Assembly (NCBI GenBank): GCA_034687125.1 | Contig: JAQGBZ010000004.1 | Coordinates: forward strand, 310,001 to 374,000 | DNA length: 64,000 nucleotides | Source of the DNA: Neelides folsomi | Taxonomy: Eukaryota; Arthropoda; Collembola; Neelipleona; Neelidae | Reading direction: 5' to 3' | Shown here: piece after piece, positions 49,187-61,651 of the stretch | Layout of the letters: each line of letters begins with the position of its first letter | How positions within the stretch are numbered: position 1 is the stretch's first letter | The notes under the pieces: generated by a model | Database searches by the model: none | The model's input: the letters and a program-made list of their open reading frames with translations, nothing else | Told to the model about the DNA's origin: nothing | Made by a program: the position numbers and the translations under genes

Positions 49187-52100
49187 CATATTTATATATA
49201 AAAAAACTTGCTACTTTAAAATTGAAATGCAATGAGGGAGAATTTCCTTCACAAGTACTTTCAGTATGAATGATGAGCATTAAAGATTATTAGACATTTC
49301 TCACGGTTAGAATGATTTATTAAGGACCTATGAGATAATAATAGAAAGGAAAATTTTCATCCGCGGTTTTCGATTTTTATTCCCTCGCACATTATGTTAA
49401 ACCTTTTACTCTTGAATTCACAGTCTAACATTTTCCTTTAATACGGAAGTTTTTAAAACGGCTTGTGAAAGACCCACGAGTTGAGAATATCGTTCAAGCA
49501 TTATTTAGGAGATTAAACGTAGTTTTTTATAAGAAGCTTAAATTTTTGTATATACTATGCCTATCTGTAATGCTAAGCTAAGTAAAAGATATAACAGAAA
49601 AGCATAAACTTGATTTAATACATACATAATACTTAAAGTTTTTACTATGTAGAGATATATAATATACTTATGTACTTTTATATTTATTAAATAAGAATCG
49701 AGATTTTCAATCAACTTTAAGAAGTAGACCAAGTTTTAATTGTTCAAATTCATAAAGAATTGAATAGAAAGAGAAGAAAAGAATCTTCCTTCGCTTTGCA
49801 CTTTATTGGGCGTTTCCGAAGATCCGAATTTGGCCAAAGTGCCAATATTGAATTTGGGATGAACCAAATCGATGAATGAGACCTACACAGTTTGATTAAA
49901 AGGTTTCAAGGTCGATGGTTTGAAACAATGCACTTGGCATAGCCTTTGGCTACTGGTTTTTTTCCCTTCCATTTGGATCTCTAGTTCTAGAAATAATGCT
50001 GGAGATTCAGGCTACTGACTCTTCATCCACCTCTGAGCGGAAAGGTTATCTTGTTTCCCCCACACATTGCCTTACTACAATGGACTTATATATTCATATT
50101 GGTATTTAACCATTAAGCGAATATACGGCTCTACTTACTTTTGAATTAATGCATACATACCTGTAGGTTACATTTTGAAATGCTTTCAACTCTCACGGCC
50201 ATCATTCCACCGAGACGCAGTCGTTGAAATATTTTTCCCCTGGTAATTTAAGATGAGCGTATTAGGATACATTTGTCACGCTTTTGTCCTCCTTTATTTT
50301 ATGGAATCCTGACTTTTGACTGACGGCCCATGTAAAAACCTTATAATTAATATGTTGATCCGAAGAGCTTCTACATTTCTCATCCCCCCTAAACTCGCCG
50401 TCCTGTACGGTTCAAGTTTAGACTTTTACAGTTCTCTCTGATCTCATGTGATAAACCGTGGTGTTTCCTTTTTGATGGAAATGTAAAATAATGGATTTTA
50501 ATAATTATTCTCAGATGACGACTTCCTTCTCAAATTAAAAAATGGGAGGTTGGGAGTCGTAGGAAAGTCAAAGGGAGCATTTAACTCATCAGCCTCAATT
50601 CCAATTGCCCAATTTATTACCTATCCTTTCCTAAATGTAAATTATGTGGATTGAGCGTAATTAGCTCAATAGGCGTAGAACCTTTCCTTTGCCTCGCTCA
50701 AACCTGCTCCAAATATTTTATAAAAAGAAGCAAGCGGCAATTAAAATTCTTTCCACTCCATTCTCAAGGGTATCTTATTATTAATCTCTTCTCATATGAT
50801 CAATTCATTACGATTCAATGTCCGCACTCACAGATGCTCTCCAAGTTCTCATAACATCGTTATTGATTTCCTATATATAATTCATCATTTGACTCCTGAT
50901 TGCCATTATGGATGGAATTCCATTACTTTTCCACGGCCATTGAAAAATTTGTAATCATCACATATCGACAAGACTAACTTATGGATTATTCAAGGTGAGC
51001 AAATTAGAGAGATTAAAAGGAAATATATGATGAGATGACAAGGAGGCAATTGAAATAAACAAATTCATAAATTCTGGCCTTATCTCAATTTCCGAGAACT
51101 CGGGGTTGCACCATTAAGATTTTAAATTTGACCAAGATCAGATGAGGGTATTTTTTCTTTGAAAATGGATAGAACAATGAGTGGTCGCACAATTAGTGAA
51201 CGTATCGACGAAAGATCTGACATTAAGGGGAGGAATGAAAAATTGAAAGGGGAAAATTTGAATGTTCAATCTCCGCCCTACCATTAGCACTATTCACTTT
51301 TACGATTTGCAGGACTTTTCAAGTTTACTTGAATTTACCAGTTGGTATTTTACTATACAAGTATTGTATTATTTCACATATGAGGCTAGTTGCTTGATTA
51401 AGTATTTATTAAGTATACTACACGTCCTAAACAATAGGTATTACATGGATTCTTAATGTAATATTAAAGTCAAGACCAGTTTTTTTCCTCTAATAACCAA
51501 AAGAGTTTAAACATGAATGGTTTACGATAAAATTGAAAACAATTATTAAATTTTCCTACTTAATATTTTATTCACAAAGTGCGAACATTTTTAATTTCAT
51601 ATCAAATTTTTACAAATAATGCAATAATTATAAAATACAATAAATATAAATACCTGTATATAATAAATGAATGCAATTGCGCGAGTTTTATTTACCGATC
51701 GAGAATATTACAGGAATATTTTATAGGGCAGAAATATGCACATACTTAGGAATAAATGAGAGGATAATAAAGTATAAATCTAGAATCCAAAACTTGCTCC
51801 TTTCCTAACGGAACTTCTAGTCAATGCGTAAAACAATAAATATTTATGGGCGAGGAACAAGGTTTTTCATATAGGCAAACGTCAAATCAACAATTTCATA
51901 AATTAGTACGGTTGATGTAAATAATCAGAAAGGTAGGGTTTAATCCAAAGTACATATGAGGTAAGCCCTTGTCTACAACAACTGCTACTTAGTAGACCCC
52001 ATCCAAATGTAAGAATTGTGGGAGGAGAGAGGCATAAATAAGGGTAAATATCTGTATTAAGCGAACCTACTGCCAACTTGAGTCAAACTATACTCCATTC

Positions 52101-53543
52101 TCTTCTTAAACGAAGTTCACTTTGTCCCGTTACATAAGACAGAGTTCGGAGAGAAAGGGATTGAGATTTGGGATCATCGTGAGGTCATCGCAATCCATTT
52201 GAATTGGAATTGAATAGTAAAAAGTACGCCATGTGGCCAGGGAATGATTGACCCTTTTAAGAAAAAATATACAGAGTGTGTATTTATAAAATTTAATTCC
52301 AATTCAACCCTAATTGTAAAACCATGAGTTTAACCTTTACAATACATTAGATTACTCTGAAAGGAAAATACTTATTTGTATAAACACTTATTATTAGCTT
52401 TGAAAATTTAGAATTATGAATATATAATATTTTTAAAATGTATACTTGTACATAAATATATCGGTAAAGAGGAAAATGGTTCGATGAGAAAGCATTTAAG
52501 TATGTCCCAGTCAATTTACCACAAATGCTAAATGTATCCACATGTTGTAAATTATCCTTCCATAATAGGATACATAGAAAGTAGAAATTGTTGAAAGCTG
52601 AATATAAACACAAGGCTAAACGACAACTCACATTAAGACCCTCAGCCAAAGAGAGATTAAATAGAACGACTATCAACCTAATAAATAGACGTTCCATTCA
52701 ACTTAAAAAGAAATTATGTGAATGAATCCCAATAAAGAACTTTTAAAAGTATCCGAAAGGAATTTTACATAAACTCTCGTTCTTTCTCACCCATGACGAA
52801 AATCAATCTATCCTAATTTCCTCTTCTATTCCGGAGGTCTAAAAACTATTAGGTTTTTTCCATGTTTGTTGGTTGTGAAGTCGAAGGCCTTGACGTTATG
52901 GGTCGAGTAAATTACCTCAGATTTGAGTGACTAAACACGAGAGGAACTCGTAAATGGGTCTAGTGGAGGAAGGAAACAGGGCTTGGTTGGTCTTCGAGTG
53001 AGATGATGATGACTTTGACAGAGACAAAGCTACGGCCGGGAAATTGGTTTCCTTCCCATTCTGCGTCCACTTGGGCGAGGGCAGGTTCGGACAATTGTCT
53101 GATCATTCTGGAACCCAGATGGGAACATGAAATCAGTCGGCAATTTGAAGGAATCGTAAAAGGGTCCTCCTGTGTCTTATGTTTGAGTCCCGCACTATAA
53201 TTTTCGGTCTGGACTGTAGTTGAGAACGAGACGTGGGGATAAATGGGATTGGTCTCTTTTACCTATTTTTTTCTCCTCGCACCTGAGGAGTTTTCCCTCT
53301 CTAATTTAAGGTCAGGACCAGATCCTTCGTTTGGCATAGTACAGGTAGAGAGATATGGTCTCGAAAATAATTATTTTCTTAAAGGGAATCGGAAGGCCCT
53401 CCGTCGCCCGAACCATTTTTTAATGACTGTCATTCGTTTTTCGATCACATTGTTTCTTCGGAATTGTTTTTGGACCTCTATTTTGTATGTGGGAATTGTG
53501 GTAAATGTTTAGGTGCTTGTATTTTAAAATAGATTCTAATGCT

Positions 53544-53566
53544 CATCACATTTGTAAGATGTGATG
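53544..53566. repeat. 8-bp hairpin
   Basis: CATCACAT at 53544-53551, loop of 7 nt, ATGTGATG at 53559-53566. Confidence 0.75.
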
Positions 53567-55806
53567 TAATGTGTTCTGAACATGTATTGTATTAGTATTA
53601 TTATTATGTAGTGAGTAAATAGACATGAGAACTGTTTTGAGATTTAATTTCCCTTCTTCCTCCACCCGTTCCAATGAGTAGTCGTGTCGGGAGATGTAAT
53701 AATAATCATTTAGCCCAGGACTAATAACTCCCCGATTCTAGTTCAGGGTTACTGAGCAGTGACGGAATAATAATTTCGTTCCTCTCCCATCAATCCCTTA
53801 CACATCATCTCCCAATCCTCAACTCTGACATGGCAGGGTCTCCCAACGGAACATCTCGACTTTATATTTTATACCCCCACTTACTGTCTCATTCAAAATA
53901 ATGCTCTTTATTAAATTACCATAATTTCCGTAATCTCCAGTTCACTTCCCATCAATAACTCGTTCGAAATGTAAATTAATTTTCTTTTTTTCCGCTTCCA
54001 GATCCCTTTCATTTTCAATAACAAGTTTCAAGGGTGCATTCAGCTACCTCTGAAAACGTAAATAGGTGTCTACACTTCTGAATCTCATTTTTTGCAGGTT
54101 TATTTCAGGTGGAATAAAAGGTCCTTAAGGGAAAGTTCAAATGGATGAACCACCATGATTAAATAACACTGTTTCGTTTGAGGCTATTTAACCCTTATAC
54201 AACATTAAATGTTGAAGAATAGAACGGTATATTTATAGTTAAAGGGTGTGTGTGGAGCTCAAGATAGATATTTAGATAGAATCATAAGAGTGAAAAGAGT
54301 ATTATAAGCTTCGTCACAGCCACATTATCATCTCATTCGTGTTGGGGAGATTGTAAGGATGGAAGGAGATAGATGGGATGAATATTATGGCTTGGAGCTA
54401 TCCACCGTGGAAATTATTCTGGTAGCACACCCAAAATTAAATTTCCATCATAGAGAGATTAGAGAAGTTGTAGGAATAGAGCAATGTATAGGGCATCTTC
54501 TCGGAAGAAACTACGAGAATGGAAGCCCGGCTGGCGCTAGGGAGAACTTTGAACAAAAACTCGATTTGCTTCCCCGTCTCTCCCTGCTTCACAAATTGAA
54601 GTGAATGAGTTGCCCTTAAACTTGCTTCCCTTTTTAAAAAGAAGCCTTGGCCCTTCTTCTCCTAAGTGAGAGTGCTACGAGGGTTTTAAACTTGAAGAAA
54701 AGATACTGTATCGGATATACGTATTATTTCCAAGGAGTGAGATGAGGAACGGGGATCGACAGAGAAAAAGATGATTTAGAATTTATGGATATAAAAGAGG
54801 AAAGGATGGCTTGTCTGGGCCGTAACGCTTTCATTTGAGAAAGGAAGCAGGGGAGGTAAAAAGTACCTGTGTGCTTCTGCCTACCCTTCTCTCCTATTGA
54901 TGTTTGTGTGCGGTTATCTCATTATATTGCCGACATTATCTCAAGATTAGAATATACACAACGGCGGAGTAGTTGGAGGAAATAATGGAATGGATGAGGG
55001 TGAGCTTGCATACAAATACCCAATCTCATATTCCTCTTCTTCGGCACGTTGAACAAAGAAGCTTCATTTTGAATCCAACACATTATGATCCGAGTTGGAG
55101 TGAGTAATAGGAATATTGGTAGCCGGAAAGTCGGACAATTTGAAAATTATGGATGAAAGCTGATCCATAACAATTAGATTGGTAGGGCCTGACTAAATCA
55201 ACGCATTAGCATTACTCGGTTTTTTTCTACCTGACTACCTAACTTAGCATTATTAGAGATTGGGATTGAGGAACTCTTTTCATCTGTGGTAAAAACTAGA
55301 ATACTTTTTAAGTATTTTTCTGATTGAACTTCGAATGATGGGCACAAAAAGGGGAAAGAATGGTTTCGTTTATTGAAAAGGTCTCAAGTTTAGCCCCACT
55401 TGAGCGTACAAGTTAAATTTCTTTAAAAGTCGAGAGTTATGAAAGACCCTGGCGACACAATGCCAGTTTTCATGATTCGAGTTCTCAAAATTGAACTAAT
55501 ATAATCTTCTTAAGGAGCTCTAGCTCCATGCTCGGCCTCTCATCACTCATCCCATCATTCTTCTCGAGAAGCGATGAGAGAGAGAGAAAAGGCATAATAA
55601 TGAGAATAATAATATAAATAAAGTTCAACTCATGGAAGTGACTCTTCAGTTTTACTAAGGGGCAAGAAGTATTACTTTTTTCACGAAACTCCGTGAAATA
55701 CAAATATGAATAAGTAGATATAAATGGGCTGGGAGAGCAGAGAGAAAAAGACATTCATGGCTGGTCAAATAGAGGAGAGCATAATACTCCATTATTTCCC
55801 TTTTCC

Positions 55807-55822
55807 CATCATGATCATGATG
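55807..55822. repeat. 16-bp perfect palindrome
   Basis: CATCATGATCATGATG is its own reverse complement. Confidence 0.85.
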
Positions 55823-56075
55823 TCGAAGGAGGCGGAGGTGTCTAAATAGAAGATGATTCCATTGTAAGCGTGGTGAGAGAGTGTGACATGGTCCAAGATG
55901 AACCAAAGTCATACATCCCTCCCGATTGACAATGGAAGCATAATAGACCTTAAATTGATATAGCTTCACTCTCTTATGCAAACTCCTTCACACTAATGGG
56001 CCAAAGATGAGGAAAGAGATAGACCTGAGATGTGGTTGAGATAAAAACCAACTCGACTTCTCAATCCCACTACAT

Positions 56076-56130
56076 ATATAAATGTTTAGTAGATGGAATA
56101 TAAATGTTTAGTAGGATAGAATATAAATGT
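56076..56130 (+). repeat. 22-23-bp minisatellite, about 2.5 units
   Basis: Units start at 56076, 56098 and 56121 with ATATAAATGTT. The first two continue TAGTAG and then differ slightly (ATGGA against GATAGA). The third breaks off after about 11 bases. It borders the G+C-rich island. Confidence 0.85.
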
Positions 56131-56199
56131 TATAACACATTTTCACCAAATGGACCTCTCTAGACCTCGCATGCGGTTCCACATTAGCCATTATATGGC

Positions 56200-56700
56200 A
56201 AAAGATGGGATTCAATTTTTGGATTGGTGAGAGATTTTCCCTGAGTCACGATAAATCTATTGTCCCCGGACAAAAAGGCCCTCCGTCACGCATTCCTCGA
56301 GGGCGGACGGAGGAGCCGAAGTCTCCGTTTCCTTATGCCCCGCATGGTGGTGAGGGAAGTAAAGGGGGGCCTTCACCTTCCATCCTTCCACCAGGACTCC
56401 CTCGTCCATGCAGGCTCTTGCGGTGGTTGGTGTTGGCTGAACAGACCTCCTACCAGAACTCTTTTCTTCCAACTCTCAACTTCTCAAATTCCTGAAACAG
56501 GTGCTCGTCGCTTCTCTCAGCCACCACTCTCCCTCAGTTCACTCCCAAACCCTCGCGAGTCCACATCGTTCGTTTTTAGCTCTGAGTGAAGCGAGTGTGG
56601 GACCCTTCAGAGATCCACGAGAGATATCCCCTAAATCCCATCTCAATACCTCGTCCCGGTCCCTTAATGGCCCTAGTCGATGGTAATGCATCGACTGATC
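56200..56700 (+). promoter_or_regulatory. G+C- and CpG-rich island, possible regulatory element
   Basis: About 500 bp are distinctly richer in G+C and CG dinucleotides than the surroundings, with ORFs open in several frames on both strands at once (56205-56495, 56260-56589 and 56257-56472 on the minus strand). That pattern reflects few stop codons rather than real coding. It ends with an 8-bp hairpin, AGTCGATG at 56675-56682 and CATCGACT at 56689-56696. It could be an alternative promoter 5 kb before the coding exon, an enhancer or a lost exon. Confidence 0.35.
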
Positions 56701-59700
56701 CTATCGTCAGAGCAAGAGTGTCAAGTGACCCTTAAAGTGATGGACGGAATTAGTCCGCCTGCCCCTAATTTATGAAGTGGATTGTGAGGAAGTCTCTCTC
56801 CAGTCTCCTGATTTTAACCCTGATACCAAACTCGTGTTTAGCTTAAATTCAGGTACATTTATACTCATTAGTGAGAAAAGGAGAGACCCTGAGGATTTTT
56901 AATTCCTCTCCTCGGTTTAAAACACCATTTTATTAAGTGTGAGTTTCGACTTCATTTGCAAATTAATTGATATATTATTTATTTCTCCCTTGCTTCCATA
57001 CGTTTCTCTTTTTTACAATTAAGAGATCCCTGTGGATTAGAACGGTGATTTATTGTCTTTCTCTCAACCAAATGAGAGCACCAGTGGGACAATAGAGAAC
57101 GAAGAGACTGAAACCGTTGAAGGACAAGTTCAATTGTTTTACTTTAATGAAGGATATCTCTATTGATTCCGCACACTCGAATTTCGATCATTTAATTCGG
57201 CTCCCTTAAGAGTCTGCCTTAGTTCTCTTAATCGGCGTGGAAGGATTGGGATTTAAAATAACTGCAGTTCGTGAGTGATTCAATTGAAATCCTTTTGTTA
57301 CTTCATCGGACGAAAGTGAGAGACTGCAGGCTCGTAAATTCGTAAATGATGAGAAAGAAATAAGTTCTTGACTATTCTCAAGTCCTTAAGACGCAATTGG
57401 TCTTCAGAGTGATGTGAGGAATAATTGTAATATTTCAAAACAAAGAAAGGAAAGTGTCAAATTGATCCTCTCTCGCTGCTGGACCGGATGATATTGATCA
57501 ATGGAGATATGACTTGGCATATTTCTTTGGGGAGAAAAAAGAGTTATTGTTCGTGATTGGAGAGGATGATAACCTATACCTGAGAGCAGAATGTCTTATC
57601 GTTCTCGTCCCATTATCCTCTCTCGATTCCTCTCTTGTTCTGACCCCAGTTTCAATACTTTAACCGTCTGGACCATTTATTCAACAAGTTTATTTTGAAT
57701 TGTCATTCTTCAACTCTTCGAGTCTTTGAAGGTATTTAATATTTTGATCACTCAACTTGTCATTTCTTTCTGAACCAGAGAAAGCGATTGTTAATTTTAT
57801 TGCGCGTGTCGTGCAAGTGAAGAGCGATGAAGCTACTCATGCATTTACTATAAGAACTTCTATATGATACGAATAATAAATATTTACATTACATACATAT
57901 TATATGTACTTGTATAAAATTTATAGCTAGGTATATTTGGCACATGTTTAAATATATGATTGATTGTTAACACTTAATACAAAAGTCGTTTAATTTGTTG
58001 ACTATAAGCTTGAATAACAATAGTTTGTTTAATTAAAATAATAGTTTTGGAGTCATGAGTAAACATTCTTGAAAGTAATTTTATCTCTAACGCTCTCTTT
58101 TAAACCATATGCATTATGTGTGTTTAAATGGGTAAGTAGAGAAGAGTGAAAGAGAGTCAAGTTTGTTGTAATGTTGAATGACCGATAACACGGAAATGTA
58201 TGCTTTATTTTTATCAAAAACATTGTTTCATGAGAATACGTATTAAGTTCAACTCTCACCAACTTACAGTTATTCTCTCATTTGAATTTTACTATTTATA
58301 TTTGCAAAGCTTTTTTTACTTATCTCTAAATATTACTTTTTTATTTGCAATTCACACGTCTTCCTGTTTTACATAAATTACTTAATATTTAGCACAAAAA
58401 GTTAAGCTAAAAAGATTTACTTTATTACACTTAATGTTAGTTTAATACGAGTACTTATTTACTTTAGGAGTTGGAGGATGTCAATTTTACATTTTGAATC
58501 TGCAATAAAGTAATGCACTCTTTTGCTCTTTATTCTCTCGTATGTAAATGGACAAAAAGGAAAGATCCATCAGCGTTTCTTTGATTCCTTTTCATCTTCC
58601 CCATTCTGTCTTTTCTTCTCAGCCCATCTGCATTCCAATTGAAGGTAATGGGAGAGGCAGAGTGAAATCATATTATAAAGATAATAGTATTGCGTTCCTC
58701 CTCTTTTTTCTAATCTATCTTCAGCTGTTCATACCTTTAGTTGTTGGAAGTAGACGGAATCAATTGAAACCTCTTTTCTTTGATTGAGCCTCGATCACTG
58801 TCCGTCCAATTCGGCATTTAAAATGTGAGCTCGTATGGGACGTGGACGTGTAGTACACATGGGGGCATAATAGCCCAACATATTACATTCTACAAGAGGA
58901 TGTTGAGAGGAGAATGCTAATGCTTTTCTTGCCATATTCTTAAATAATAATATCATATATCTTTTGGCTCCTTCAGGGGATTTACATTGTTGGGCATTCG
59001 ACAAGGTATCTCATGTACAGAAGAATTTAAACGAACGAGTCATTTATTCCAATTCTCTTACCCTTCCTTCAATGTCCATTTAATGTATTGAAGGGGAAAG
59101 AGTCTTTTGGCATTTGCATTATGAATGCTGATTTTCCTACTCTTGCTAATAAGATGGTCTCCTTAAATGACCATGTATTCTCGAGTTTTGACATCGTGAG
59201 CTCATGACCTAGAAATTGGTTTTGGAAGCATTCGAACCATTCCTTTTCTTTGACAGATTTAAAACTTTTGCACAAATGCATATTCATATCAATGAATGGG
59301 TAAGCGAGTCGATTTGGTCCAAAAAGATATTTCTTTTCGAACCTTAACAGCTCATTGTTAAGACCGAAATTGAGACCTTTAACTATTAAAGTAAGTTTCC
59401 ACTTGCTGTTCCCATTTTCTCCCTCTTTTACAAAAGATTCTATTGAAAGTCTTGGTAAGGCTGAGGGAAAGAATTTGGATTCATTCCTCCAATGTTCTTC
59501 TCATGACCTGAGAGAGTAAAAAGGAGATTCCCCAATGGACGCAACATGAAAAAGTTCCCCTTTATGCCTGTTGTGAGGATTTCCGCTTCGCCTAAATCAA
59601 AGGATTTTCCACTCGAGGGGATCATTTGAGTTGAGGGCATGTCATGAAAGCCCCATCTTATAAATGGATGACATACAAAGATGCGGGTCTGGACGTTGGT

Positions 59701-61419
59701 TCCTTAGAGCCATTTCGCCTCACATCTTTGAATTAATTAGGCCTAGGCGTGTGGACGGGGAAGATAAGGAAGTTCTTCCTTTGAAAGAGAAGGGGAGCCG
59801 GACATATACAGATTCCATTCATGATAACAATTAGAGAAGATGAACTTGTATGATGCACTTACTCCTTACGTTAGGCATAATTAAACTTTCCACGTCAAAA
59901 AGAGAAGAAGTTAATAGTGATTCATTAAATTCATTCCATAACCAGAGGACAAATTGATCCAATTATTTTATCTTTTAAATGCCAACACCTTTTCCCAATA
60001 ACCTCATTTAAACAAATTCGCCATTTTCTCACACCCTTCAATGTTATTTGGACTAATTAACAACTTTTAGATGAATTTGACATCATGTAAAACATCAAAC
60101 AATTAACTCATTCAGATAATTATGCAAAAGGTCAAACAACTAATTGAACAAGTTATTTGATTGACTAGAATTTTGATACAAATGAATTTCTTAGAGATAT
60201 AATATACATAACTAGTACAATAGAAAATTATTTTACATATTAGACACGTTTACAATCTATTGCAATTAATTATGTTTCACAATTGGTTTAAAAAATTATA
60301 ATAAACTACAAGTACATAAATACAGATATACGATTTTAAGATCTGTAAGTACAATGTACTACATATTTACATTTATAATATTGTTTGCTGCTTGTCTTTT
60401 TTCATACAATCAAATTTTTATATGCAATAATTTTGACTGTATTTCATGTATTGCATATGTATGGTATTTATTAGTAATGTTCGTTATTGTTAGTGATCAA
60501 TTATATTGTTTAAAAGTAAAAGGATCGTAAGTTTAGAAATTTCTCTGTCTCTATTTGGAAGAATTGATGAGAATTCTGTCTTCCATAATTGTTATAAATT
60601 ATAAACAATTGTAAGTAGGTAAATTGGGAATCGTGTTTTTTTCTCTAGCACCTCTCTGAGAAAACTAATTGTATGAAGAGGATAAGTTGACTTGAGTAGA
60701 AGACAATTCTAATTACATTGCGAAATGTACGAAGGATGAAAATTTTACACAGTCACTCATCGGCAATCCTTCTGATCACGGTTCTACCGCCTTTGGACAT
60801 TTTCCGACCTAGCAAACTATGAAATATATATATATGCAAATATGCATACTTTATGTGTGTCTTTGATTTTACACCCTGTTCTCATCGGCTTCAATAGAGT
60901 TCAAGTGTTTGTCCAGACTTAAGGCTTATTTTGTTTACCTTTGCATTCTTTCAATGCAACAAAGAGCATTATTGGCAATCCAAAAATTCTCATCTTTTTA
61001 GCTCTTATCATCCATTTCCTTAATGATGAATGATCAAATGGAGATCTGATAAATATTATATGTGGTACATTGTGAATGCCTAATGGTCCGTTCCTTCCTC
61101 TTCTCTTTTGCTTAAACCTTTAGATCCGAAAGGACACAAAAAAGTTAAATTACTCAACTGGCTCACCATGCATGAAAATGTGATAGAAACTCATCATCTC
61201 ATTGAAAGGGAAGGATAAGGAATTTGAGTCTCACATTACGGATAGCAATGAAACTGATTGCAAGTGAGTGTTTCTTCCCATTGTTCCAGATAATACATTA
61301 CGTGAGAGAGAAATTTAGAATTAAGTTAGATGAGTAAAAGGAGTACATGGATAGTTTGTATTTAATGTTTGTATTTAAATGAAACCATTTAACTAATTTT
61401 TACTTTTTCTTTATTTCAG
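56701..61419 (+). other. Putative intron 3, last part
   Basis: Non-coding, becoming very A+T-rich between about 59900 and 60600. An (AT)6 run lies at 60824-60835. A strong pyrimidine tract and AG at 58621-58622 followed by AAG|GTAATG at 58642-58647 would frame a 22-nt exon, which I do not accept without other evidence. The stretch ends in the strong acceptor of the coding exon. Confidence 0.45.
60824..60835 (+). repeat. (AT)6 microsatellite
   Basis: Perfect AT dinucleotide run of 12 bases. Confidence 0.8.
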
Positions 61420-61461
61420 AAACCGAACCCTCTTCACGATTTCCCTATTTTGAGTAGCAGA

Positions 61462-61497
61462 ATGACAAGTCCAGTCACGATGTTGCCAACAATGTGA
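61462..61497 (+). promoter_or_regulatory. Upstream ORF in the leader
   Basis: ATG at 61462 reads 11 codons (MTSPVTMLPTM) to TGA at 61495-61497. It ends 63 nt before the main start codon and lies in a different frame. Upstream ORFs this close to a start can lower or condition translation of the main frame by reinitiation. Whether it does so here is not shown. Confidence 0.5.
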
Positions 61498-61560
61498 CAG
61501 TGAGAAAAATTCTAACTGTTGAACACATTTTCGCCCAAAACCTTCAATTCATCAATAAGA

Positions 61561-61651
61561 ATGGAGAAGTTCCCAGGAGCAAAGTCTCTATTGAGACTTT
61601 TGACCCTCACAACTATTTTTCATTGGAATCTTGTCTTCGCTGCTGATCAAG
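61561..61651 (+). CDS. N-terminus of a secreted or membrane protein (signal peptide), partial
   Basis: This 91-nt partial coding segment encodes the first 30 residues plus one base. The ATG has A at -3 and G at +4, a good metazoan context, and is the first ATG in frame after stops at 61501 and 61513. The peptide starts MEKFPGAKS with two lysines and then an arginine (n-region), continues with a leucine/threonine/isoleucine/phenylalanine-rich core at about residues 10-26 (LLRLLTLTTIFHWNLVF), and ends with small residues AAD, giving a likely signal peptidase site after one of the alanines at 27-28. The protein therefore enters the secretory pathway. The exon ends in phase 1, as is common where a signal-peptide exon joins immunoglobulin, EGF or fibronectin-type modules, but no mature domain is in the window, so the family and function are unknown. 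Reading through the donor reaches a stop at 61726-61728 after about 25 unconvincing residues, which supports splicing at 61651. Confidence 0.7.

Larger units (their letters stand above)
48331..56060 (+). other. Putative intron 3, third part
   Basis: Non-coding. A minus-strand consensus donor (AAAG|GTAAGTAT, exon side at and above 48340) borders a CpG-containing patch up to about 48500, but no acceptor or start codon completes an exon. Palindromes and hairpins occur at 49173-49186 (14 bp), 53544-53566 (8-bp arms, 7-nt loop) and 55807-55822 (16 bp). ORFs in this interval are at most about 116 codons and show no domain. Confidence 0.4.
61420..61651 (+). other. First coding exon (leader end plus signal peptide)
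   Basis: The 232-nt exon starts after a textbook acceptor: branch-like TAACTAAT, a long T-rich tract and TTTCAG ending at 61419. It ends CAAG|GTAAGC, with donor GT at 61652-61653. The first 141 nt are untranslated: in-frame stops TGA at 61501 and TAA at 61513 rule out a start upstream of 61561. The rest codes for a signal peptide and breaks in phase 1, which is typical after signal peptides of modular extracellular proteins. The presence of an acceptor means at least one more leader exon exists upstream. Confidence 0.75.

Noticed and set aside
56205-56589. Overlapping ORFs in the G+C-rich island (96 and 109 codons)
   Set aside because: Open in several frames and on both strands, proline/serine-rich, with no strong splice sites. 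Treated as a composition effect.
58601-58650. 22-nt segment between a strong acceptor and AAG|GTAATG
   Set aside because: Pyrimidine tracts and donor-like words are frequent here; nothing else supports such a small exon and no phase can be assigned.
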